This document shows positions 58,374 to 64,000 of a stretch of 64,000 bases of DNA, piece after piece (the first letter of the stretch is position 1; every line of letters begins with the position of its first letter). A program made the position numbers and the translations under genes. The notes beneath the pieces were generated by a model, which searched no databases, was not told the DNA's origin, and saw nothing but the letters and a program-made list of their open reading frames with translations. Origin of the DNA: an uncultured Lachnospiraceae bacterium. GTDB lineage: Bacteria > Bacillota > Clostridia > Lachnospirales > Lachnospiraceae. The stretch spans positions 168,576 to 232,575 of the forward strand of contig CAJUKV010000001.1 in the NCBI GenBank assembly GCA_910587305.1, written 5' to 3'.

Positions 58374-59462
58374 TTAATAATCAAGGCTCTCCATATAATT
58401 CATATATTTCACTACCATAAGCGCAATTCTGAATGTAATGGCGTCTTCAAAAATACGTAGATCCAAGCCTGTGCTCTTTTGCAGCTTATCCAGACGATAC
58501 ACCAGAGTATTCCTGTGGATAAACAGCTGTCTTGATGTTTCAGAAACATTAAGACTGTTTTCAAAAAATTTGTTGATGGTGGTAAGAGTTTCTTCATCAA
58601 ATTCATCCAATCCCCTGCCGCCAAAAATCTCTTTGATAAACATTTTGCAAAGCGGAATAGGCAGCTGATAAATCAAACGGCCAATTCCCAATTCACTGTA
58701 GGCAATAATATTTCTTTCGCCAAAAAAGATTTTGCCCACATCCATCGCCATTTTAGCTTCCTTATAGGAACGGCTGACTTCTTTGATTTCCTTAACCACC
58801 GTTCCATAGGCAATATGTACCTGCGTCATGCCTTCCTTTAGCAGAAAAGCCTCTATACTATCCGCGCTTTTTTCAATTTCTTTCGCACCGTCCCCCTCGG
58901 ACAAATCCTTCACCACAATCACATTATTTTCATCTACGGCTGTGACAAAATCTTTGCTGTTACTGCCGCAAAAACTTCTCATTGCCTCTAAGACATTGCT
59001 GTCCTTGCTGTTTCCTGTCTCAACCACCAGCACGGCCCGCTTTACATCCGTCTGTATATGCAGTTTTTTTGCACGGCTGTAAATGTCTACTAAAAGCAGA
59101 TTATCAAGAAGAAGGTTTTTAATAAAGTTATCCTTATCAAACCTCTCTTTGTATGCTACCAGCAGATTTTGAATCTGAAATGCGGCCATCTTTCCTACCA
59201 TATACACATCTTCACCTATTCCGGATGCGATTAAAACATACTCCGGCTGCTGCTCGTCGTATATCTTAAAATACTGGTATCCCCTTATCTCCTGAGAGTC
59301 AGCCGGTGATTTGGCAAACTCCACTGTTTCAGACTCACAGTCCGACATACCGGGTGTGGTGGAAGCCGCTTCCTTTCCATCCACATCCATTACACAAAAG
59401 TCTACCCTTGCGATTGCCTTAAGCCCTTCAATCGTGTTCTGTAAAATCTGATTAGAAATCAT
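58374..59462 (-). CDS. PucR/CdaR-type transcriptional regulator
   Basis: 362 aa. N-terminal sensory region, central GGDEF-like CdaR segment, and C-terminal PucR HTH_30 domain: FFENSLNVSETSRQLFIHRNTLVYRLDKL (cut) near residues 310-335. The family includes sugar-diacid regulators; here it precedes the division operon with only the copy-B repeat between, so it might control ftsEX expression. ATG 59462 follows GGAGGGGG. Confidence 0.85.
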   Translation of the reverse strand: MISNQILQNTIEGLKAIARVDFCVMDVDGKEAASTTPGMSDCESETVEFAKSPADSQEIRGYQYFKIYDEQQPEYVLIASGIGEDVYMVGKMAAFQIQNLLVAYKERFDKDNFIKNLLLDNLLLVDIYSRAKKLHIQTDVKRAVLVVETGNSKDSNVLEAMRSFCGSNSKDFVTAVDENNVIVVKDLSEGDGAKEIEKSADSIEAFLLKEGMTQVHIAYGTVVKEIKEVSRSYKEAKMAMDVGKIFFGERNIIAYSELGIGRLIYQLPIPLCKMFIKEIFGGRGLDEFDEETLTTINKFFENSLNVSETSRQLFIHRNTLVYRLDKLQKSTGLDLRIFEDAITFRIALMVVKYMNYMESLDY

Positions 59463-59718
59463 ATGCCCCCTCCTTCTATCATTTATAATGCTATGCAAAA
59501 TAAACAATATTTCTCTTAATTAATTATTCTCCCCTTTAAACTCCTTTTTCTATATTAATATAAATGTACATAGAAATCTACCTGAAATTATAAAGTTTTT
59601 GTGTATTCTTAATGTTTTTTGGCTCCTTTTTCCAATTTACGGCTCTATGCAACCTTCACAAAAAAGAACGGGCGGGCAGCAAATAAAACATTTCGCTTTT
59701 TGCAGTTTTATGATATGA
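59463..59718. other. Intergenic stretch between divergent genes
   Basis: About 250 bp, AT-rich; presumably holds the promoter of the PucR-like gene, but none stands out. No gene visible. Confidence 0.4.
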
Positions 59719-59744
59719 TAAATAATAGACTTATAGTCTGATAC
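59719..59744 (+). promoter_or_regulatory. Possible sigma-D (flagellar) promoter of yjfB
   Basis: TAAA (59719-59722), 14-bp spacer, TCTGATAC (59737-59744), close to the TAAA-N15-GCCGATAA flagellar consensus. A palindrome GATACGTATC overlaps the -10. Confidence 0.5.
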
Positions 59745-59804
59745 GTATCATAATAAAGTTTTTTATGGCATCTGTCAAAATCAATTTAAAATCCGAGGAC
59801 TTAC

Positions 59805-59840
59805 TGTGAAAAATAAATTTTTCACATGCTTTCGGAAGCA
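59805..59840 (+). promoter_or_regulatory. Double hairpin in the yjfB leader
   Basis: TGTGAAAAA-TAAA-TTTTTCACA (59805-59826) followed directly by TGCTT-TCGG-AAGCA (59827-59840), whose loop-side GGA and the adjoining GGAGG ribosome site form two GGA motifs, as in CsrA targets. Confidence 0.55.
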
Positions 59841-59851
59841 TGGAGGTTATT

Positions 59852-60040
59852 ATGAATATTCCCGAGTTATCAACCGCTTTGGCAAATGTAAAACTTACAA
59901 ACCAGGTCGGAATTGCCGTCCTTGATAAAGCAATGGAAAATTCCGAAATACTTGGTGAGAGCCTGATTAATATGATGGATCGTTCTATGGAACTATCCGT
60001 AAATCCCCATATTGGAGGCAATATTGATATGCTCGTTTGA
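59852..60040 (+). CDS. yjfB: YjfB-family putative motility protein
   Basis: 62 aa. Opens MNIPELSTALANVKL, with a central VGIAVLDKAMENSE and an ending in SVNPHIGGNIDMLV, the plan of the YjfB_motility family, whose members are co-regulated with flagella. The protein is small, soluble and amphipathic-helical. GGAGG lies just before ATG 59852. A flagellar-type promoter and a two-hairpin leader precede it. Function is otherwise unknown. Confidence 0.85.
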   Translation: MNIPELSTALANVKLTNQVGIAVLDKAMENSEILGESLINMMDRSMELSVNPHIGGNIDMLV

Positions 60041-60053
60041 CTAATCAGGGCAT

Positions 60054-61034
60054 TCATGCCGCTATTTGGATTATTTTCTCTACAATCAGATAGAAAATTC
60101 CTGTCATCATGCCAATGCAAAGGATAAGAGCCAGTACAAAAGGTACGGATACTATCTTATCCTTTTTTTCTACCCCATCGGGCAGCGTGCTATTGCGTCG
60201 CGCCATTTTAGGAAGGAAACAGGATAAGGCTCCCTGCCGGCCCTCGTTTATGCTAATCCAGACAAGCACAGCCCATGCCAGAGGCAAAGTAACCGCCGCC
60301 AGCACCAAATAAATTCCAATTCCATAGAGCAGAAAATCAGCTGTAATGGCTCCGGCCTGTTCACTGTAAACATTTGGATTCACTTTAAACGCGCCGTATA
60401 AAAGCATAATCTGGCTTCCGTTAATTAAACTGTGATAAAGAATACAGGACCATAAGCTACCTGTCACTTCCAGCAAAAGAACGGACAAAATCCCCATTCC
60501 AAAGGCATAACTTGCCTGATTAAAATTCATGTGGACCAAAGCAAAAATAAGCGCTGACATTATCATCGCCCCAAAGGTGCGCCCTGAGGTGCGGTATGAA
60601 TGGTAATAAGCGCCTCTGCAGGCGGCCTCCTCAAATACCGGCGCTATAATCCCCACCGAAAGAAACAAAAGGCCGAAAGGCATCTGTCCTGCATTCATAC
60701 TTTCCATTGAGGACGCCACCGTATTTTCCACCCAAAATTGTGAAAAAAGATTCAGCACGGTCAGCATAGGCACACTTAAAAATGTGAATAATCCCGTCAT
60801 AAGTACGGAAGTAAATCTCATTTTGTGAAATCCTAAAAAAGAAATAAAATTTTCCCCCGACGCAAGTATACAAATGAATATTGGCAATACTATCACTATT
60901 TCACATATTAAATTACTCCAAAAAAGGTTCTCTGCAAATGAAGGAAAAAATTTAGCTACCAAAAACAACACTCCTATATAACACAAAATTGTCGCTAAAA
61001 ATGCCCAATTTGCTTTTTTGCTGCCCATTTTCAT
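60054..61034 (-). CDS. CPBP-family intramembrane glutamic protease
   Basis: About 326 aa, eight membrane segments. CPBP/Abi motifs: EEAACRGAYYHSYR near residue 145 and FALVHMNFNQ near 180. Such proteases process prenylated or signalling peptides, or act in bacteriocin self-immunity. An upstream TTG at 61046 is also possible; GGGAG lies 13 nt before ATG 61034, slightly far. No peptide substrate gene is nearby. Convergent with yjfB, 13 bp between the stops. Confidence 0.85.
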   Translation of the reverse strand: MKMGSKKANWAFLATILCYIGVLFLVAKFFPSFAENLFWSNLICEIVIVLPIFICILASGENFISFLGFHKMRFTSVLMTGLFTFLSVPMLTVLNLFSQFWVENTVASSMESMNAGQMPFGLLFLSVGIIAPVFEEAACRGAYYHSYRTSGRTFGAMIMSALIFALVHMNFNQASYAFGMGILSVLLLEVTGSLWSCILYHSLINGSQIMLLYGAFKVNPNVYSEQAGAITADFLLYGIGIYLVLAAVTLPLAWAVLVWISINEGRQGALSCFLPKMARRNSTLPDGVEKKDKIVSVPFVLALILCIGMMTGIFYLIVEKIIQIAA

Positions 61035-61062
61035 ATAAATAACCAAGCTCCCTTCTTAACCT

Positions 61063-61092
61063 GCGAATTTGTGTTCTCAAACACAAATTTGC
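61063..61092 (-). repeat. Short hairpin, TTTGTG family, upstream of the CPBP gene
   Basis: GCAAATTTGTGTT / AACACAAATTCGC, 13-bp stem with one wobble and a 4-nt loop, 29 nt before the start. Confidence 0.65.
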
Positions 61093-61104
61093 GTATCCGG
61101 CGCC

Positions 61105-61947
61105 TTAAACCAATTTAATTCCATCCGGTTCTATTACAATAAGCCTTTGTTTATATAAATTGCCTACGGCACGCTTAAACTCATTTTTGCTCATACCTGT
61201 GGCGCTTCTGATCAATTCCGGGTCTGCTTTGTCGTTAAATGGCAGCCTGCCGCCTTCCTTTTTTATCATCTCTATCAGCTCCTTTGCATCCTTTCCTATT
61301 TGAATATAAGCTTTTTCCCGAAGACTTAAGGTCAATTTCCCATCTTCAAGCACCCCCGCTACCCTGGCGGTTATTCTGTCCCCCACTTTAACCTCGCCTG
61401 TAGGTTCTCTTTTTGGGATCATTGCGCAATAACAGTTATCCACGGCCACAAACATACCAAAATTTTCAATCACCTGATAAACCCAGCCCTCTACTTTATC
61501 ATCTTTTTTATAAGGACTGTCGGTTCTTAAGTAAGGGTACACCTTCATCGTGGTACAAAGCCGTCCGCTTTTATCGATGTAAAGCGCAACCAGACACTCC
61601 TGCCCCTCCTGTACTTTAACGGTCTGCTCTTTAAAAGGAAGGAGCAGGTCTTTTTCCAGTTTCCACTCCAGAAAAGCGCCTATCTTCCCCACTTCCTTAA
61701 CCTTAAGAATCGCCACCTCCCCTACGGAGAATTCCGGCTGCCGGGTGGTCGCTATCATACGGTCCATAGAATCCCTGTAAATAAATACGCTCAGCCGGTC
61801 CCCTGTCCTTGCATCCCCGGGAACTTCCTTTTTGGGCAGAAGCACTCGCTCCTGCGGATCCCCTCCTTCCCCCGTATCCGCAAGATAAACGCCAAAATCG
61901 ACTTTTTTTACGATTATCAGTTCCTGTCTTTCGCCTAATCGAATCAT
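61105..61947 (-). CDS. cvfB: S1-domain RNA-binding protein CvfB
   Basis: 280 aa: three S1-like domains (about 1-60, 65-135, 145-215), the third with VEGWVYQVIENFGMFVAV, and a C-terminal winged helix (GMSKNEFKRAVGNLYKQ). CvfB proteins influence virulence and stress gene expression at the RNA level in staphylococci. No obvious operon partner: 70 bp downstream lies the CPBP gene in the same direction. Confidence 0.9.
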   Translation of the reverse strand: MIRLGERQELIIVKKVDFGVYLADTGEGGDPQERVLLPKKEVPGDARTGDRLSVFIYRDSMDRMIATTRQPEFSVGEVAILKVKEVGKIGAFLEWKLEKDLLLPFKEQTVKVQEGQECLVALYIDKSGRLCTTMKVYPYLRTDSPYKKDDKVEGWVYQVIENFGMFVAVDNCYCAMIPKREPTGEVKVGDRITARVAGVLEDGKLTLSLREKAYIQIGKDAKELIEMIKKEGGRLPFNDKADPELIRSATGMSKNEFKRAVGNLYKQRLIVIEPDGIKLV

Positions 61948-62028
61948 ATCCGCACCTCCGAATCATCCTCAACACAAACACCTATGCGACGCTTCATTCC
62001 ATCATGCCATCCTGCCTATAAAGACTGT

Positions 62029-62808
62029 TTACCGCACTTCCACAATGCAGCAAATACTATCCGTCTCATCCTTCAACACTACGATTGTCCTTCCGTCCTT
62101 TTCCGTCATGGTATAAGGGGTCAGCACATCTCCCAGCACCACCTGCTTTTTATACTCCGCACGCAGCTGCTTTACCCTGCCGCCATTCCCCGGGTTATCC
62201 ATGGCCGAGCCGCCTACAGCCAAATTGGCTGTTTCCGAACTGTCCATAGCTAATCTGTCTACGGGCAAACTGGCTGTAGCTATTCGGATAAACTGCCCGT
62301 TGTTGACATGATGGTTTGTGTCTAAGTGATGGGGACAAATACGCACCTTCTCCCGGCGCTCCATCTTTTCAGGAATCCGTATCTTCCTGGGCGCATACTC
62401 CATATCCAGTTTAGGCCCCAGAACATATTTTTCCTGCATATCCTCCGGCGCCTTCACGGGCATGCCCGTCCTTGTATCTAAAAGACTCCAGATGGTATTG
62501 GCACAGGCCAGCCGCCTGCCCTCCTCATCTGTCATGAGAAAATTTCGAAAACCCAAAAAACCTTTAAAATCATACGGTATGGTTCCAATGGTAACCCATT
62601 CGCATAAATCAGGATAACGCTCCACAACAATCTGCCAGGAGGACATTACCCAGATCAAATGTCGTTTTTTTAAACAATCCACCCCCAGTCCTATATCCTC
62701 CGACTGAAAAGTAGAACAATCCTGAAAATAATCAAGCAGCGATTCCAGCCTCAAATGCCCTGACTCATCCAGCTCACTGTATCTGATTCTGCTTTTATAA
62801 CTGTACAT
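62029..62808 (-). CDS. Acyl-ACP thioesterase
   Basis: 259 aa: two hotdog domains. N-terminal SRIRYSELDESGHLRLESLLDYFQD (cut) and the second-half HHLDTNHHVNN, which holds the Asn/His catalytic pair of FatA/FatB-type enzymes. It releases free fatty acids from ACP. ATG 62808 follows AAGGAG. The C-terminal third contains an unusual Gly/Ser/Asn-rich stretch (SSETANLAVGGSAMDNPGNGG, cut), perhaps a loop expansion. Confidence 0.9.
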   Translation of the reverse strand: MYSYKSRIRYSELDESGHLRLESLLDYFQDCSTFQSEDIGLGVDCLKKRHLIWVMSSWQIVVERYPDLCEWVTIGTIPYDFKGFLGFRNFLMTDEEGRRLACANTIWSLLDTRTGMPVKAPEDMQEKYVLGPKLDMEYAPRKIRIPEKMERREKVRICPHHLDTNHHVNNGQFIRIATASLPVDRLAMDSSETANLAVGGSAMDNPGNGGRVKQLRAEYKKQVVLGDVLTPYTMTEKDGRTIVVLKDETDSICCIVEVR

Positions 62809-62866
62809 GATTTCCTTCTCCTTAAACAACTATCTAAATCTCCAAATTGGCCTAACAAAAAACACC

Positions 62867-62886
62867 CAATGGAAAATATCCCATTG
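62867..62886 (-). terminator. Terminator-like hairpin upstream of the thioesterase gene
   Basis: CAATGG / CCATTG stem followed by a T-run on the minus strand. No minus-strand gene is visible to its right. Confidence 0.5.
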
Positions 62887-62895
62887 AGCTCGTAA

Positions 62896-62918
62896 GCCGG
62901 GTTACAAGGATTTAAACT
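62896..62918 (-). other. Fragment resembling a tRNA 3' end
   Basis: Matches the T-arm and acceptor end of the tRNA-Gln at 63949-63971 at about 18 of 22 positions, but no tRNA folds here. Downstream to 63078 the sequence is AT-rich and shows nothing else. Confidence 0.4.
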
Positions 62919-63078
62919 GTTTGCTCTTATATATAAAGCCCATTATACACAAATTCTTCGCTAAATACAATAAAGCGATCTACGTTTATTTTTCCTTAGT
63001 TATTTTCCCATTTTTTCCGTTCCGTTTCAGCAGATTCTTATTTTACGGGACACACAGGAAAGGCCGGCAGGAGAATAT

Positions 63079-63110
63079 TTACGGAATATTTAGAGATTCC
63101 TTAGAGATTG
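63079..63110 (+). promoter_or_regulatory. Three 11-bp direct repeats before a promoter
   Basis: TTACGGAATA, TTAGAGATTC and TTAGAGATTG start at 63079, 63090 and 63101, i.e. one helical turn apart, followed by a -10 TATCAT (63117-63122) without a good -35. This is how OmpR-type activator sites are arranged. Confidence 0.6.
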
Positions 63111-63153
63111 CCTTGCTATCATAAAGAAAATATTGGCAAAAGGAGAGCATGAA

Positions 63154-63690
63154 ATGAAGAAAAAATATACGGCAACGGCAAAAATCATGGTGCTGATCCT
63201 GGCCTTGGTGACAGGCTGTGGTCAGGATACGGAGCAGAGCTATACGCCGCTTTCCGCAGCACTGGAAACCGACGCGGACACACTGCCGCAAAATCAGAGT
63301 GAAAAAGACGAGGGCGATATCCCTGAAAATGACAATTCCGAAAAAAATTCTTCTGCAAATGATATTTCAGACAACGAAACAATGTGCATAGGCGGCAAAG
63401 TAAGGAGCGTAGCACAGGACAGCTTTGTCATCAGCCGTACACTGCTTGAAGAGAATTCGTCCATTGTCATCATGCCCGAGGAAGGCAGCCCGGAAGAAGA
63501 ACTGGTCACAGTCCGGTGTACGGATTCTACTATTTTTGAACGTTGGACTATTAAGGGCGGCGGAGCCGATATTGTAAAAGAGAATGCCTCTTTTTCCGAC
63601 ATTCATAAGGGCGGCGGACTGGAAACAGAAGGATATTTCGTCGGGGAAGATTTTTTTGCGGAAAAGGTGATGATAGAGATTTATAAGTAA
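63154..63690 (+). CDS. Small lipoprotein of unknown function
   Basis: 178 aa. Signal peptide with lipobox LALVTGCG (Cys around residue 22), a long acidic Ser/Asn/Glu linker to about residue 75, then a compact domain of about 100 aa with VRSVAQDSFVISR and VTVRCTDSTIFERW, probably a small beta-barrel. No family recognised. AGGAG lies upstream of ATG 63154; an upstream ATG at 63133 is possible. Direct repeats upstream suggest control by a two-component regulator. Confidence 0.75.
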   Translation: MKKKYTATAKIMVLILALVTGCGQDTEQSYTPLSAALETDADTLPQNQSEKDEGDIPENDNSEKNSSANDISDNETMCIGGKVRSVAQDSFVISRTLLEENSSIVIMPEEGSPEEELVTVRCTDSTIFERWTIKGGGADIVKENASFSDIHKGGGLETEGYFVGEDFFAEKVMIEIYK

Positions 63691-63727
63691 AGAGAGACTG
63701 AAAATTTATCCGAGTAGCTTTCTTTAC

Positions 63728-63896
63728 ACGCCCATGCGCAATCGAGCAGAGAAGATTTTCTCCCTGCTCGCGCGCCGGGCATCCGTCAGCTTGCTGACAT
63801 ATTTCCTTTGGACGTACGTGTGCAATTGAGTAGGGAAGATTTTCTCCCTACTCGCCGCGCGGCCCGTGCGCCGCTTTAGCGGCATACTTCCTCTGC
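63728..63896. repeat. Two tandem ~84-bp two-hairpin repeats
   Basis: Copy 1 (63728-63811): CGAGCAG / CTGCTCG and GTCAG / CTGAC stems. Copy 2 (63812-63896): GAGTAGGGA / TCCCTACTC and GCCGC / GCGGC stems. Sequence differs in the arms while pairing is kept. A truncated relative lies at 16727-16800. Confidence 0.8.
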
Positions 63897-63916
63897 ACAG
63901 GCCTGTGCATAAGAAA

Positions 63917-63941
63917 ACCCGGCAGATTCATTCTGTCGGGT
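63917..63941 (-). terminator. Terminator after tRNA-Gln
   Basis: ACCCGACAGA / TCTGCCGGGT stem with TTTTC on the minus strand, nine bases beyond the tRNA 3' end. Confidence 0.8.
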
Positions 63942-63949
63942 CACATTCG

Positions 63950-64000
63950 CTGGGCTACAAGGATTCGAACCTTGAAATGACGGAGTCAGAGTCCGTTGCC
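63950..64000 (-). tRNA. tRNA-Gln (anticodon CTG), 5' end cut
   Basis: Visible from the anticodon arm to the discriminator: stem ACGGA / TCCGT around loop CTCTGAC (anticodon CTG), T-arm CAAGG-TTCGAAT-CCTTG, acceptor strand TAGCCCA plus G73; CCA is not encoded. The D-arm and the 5' acceptor strand lie beyond the window. Confidence 0.88.

Overview
The window looks like a chromosomal segment of a spore-forming, flagellated Firmicute, most probably a Lachnospiraceae (Clostridia) relative. The reasons are a SpoVT regulator, the mreB/mbl-type gene next to flhO-flgG-flgJ, the cdaA-cdaR-glmM order, strong TTGACA/TATAAT promoters, GGAGG ribosome sites and a Cheo-type GAAC-N4-GTTC SOS box. These are family-level inferences. 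No rRNA, CRISPR array, transposase or integrase was seen.

Layout. 1-9.6 kb: 3'-truncated peptide ABC-transporter lipoprotein, cysK, a C39-like protein, spoVT, a PflX-like radical SAM protein, a large membrane protein and mutS2. 9.7-16.7 kb: a two-component system, a GH1 glycosidase, trmL, a SIMPL lipoprotein and pyrG behind a promoter-terminator leader. 16.9-22.2 kb: cell-surface sugar genes (GDP-fucose: gmd, fcl; dTDP-rhamnose: rfbD; a LIC_10190-type membrane protein; a PAP2-like protein). 22.4-24.9 kb: two tandem DUF3048 lipoproteins. 24.9-31.9 kb: a c-di-AMP/peptidoglycan-precursor operon (two uncharacterised membrane proteins, cdaA, cdaR, glmM, an HPr-like protein, leuA). 31.9-35.5 kb: recD2-comF-yvyF. 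35.7-38.9 kb: mreB-flhO-flgG-flgJ. 39.1-44.1 kb: SOS-controlled uvrB-uvrA.

44.4-53.9 kb is an accessory interval between uvrB and the cell-division operon. It holds small unknown ORFs with strong hairpins, a PIN-type toxin-antitoxin pair, a decayed second copy of the uvrB 5' end that keeps its SOS promoter, a sirtuin-like remnant, a methyltransferase, an isolated hisB, and a GntR / TIM-barrel / EIIC-fusion sugar module. 54-59.5 kb is the division and wall-remodelling operon (PucR-like regulator, ftsE, ftsX, PcsB/EnvC-like M23 protein, CtpA-like S41 protease). 59.8-64 kb holds yjfB, a CPBP protease, cvfB, an acyl-ACP thioesterase, a lipoprotein behind direct repeats, and a partial tRNA-Gln.

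The most unusual signal lies between the genes. At least three families of structured intergenic elements recur: (1) a ~90-105 nt two-hairpin element in three intercistronic gaps, with a compensatory base change; (2) a short hairpin carrying a TTTGTG-type flank 25-60 nt upstream of six starts; (3) an ~84-bp tandem two-hairpin repeat next to the tRNA, with a truncated relative behind pyrG. A shared leader also precedes mutS2 and the yvyF-like gene. These are the best candidates for undescribed biology here.
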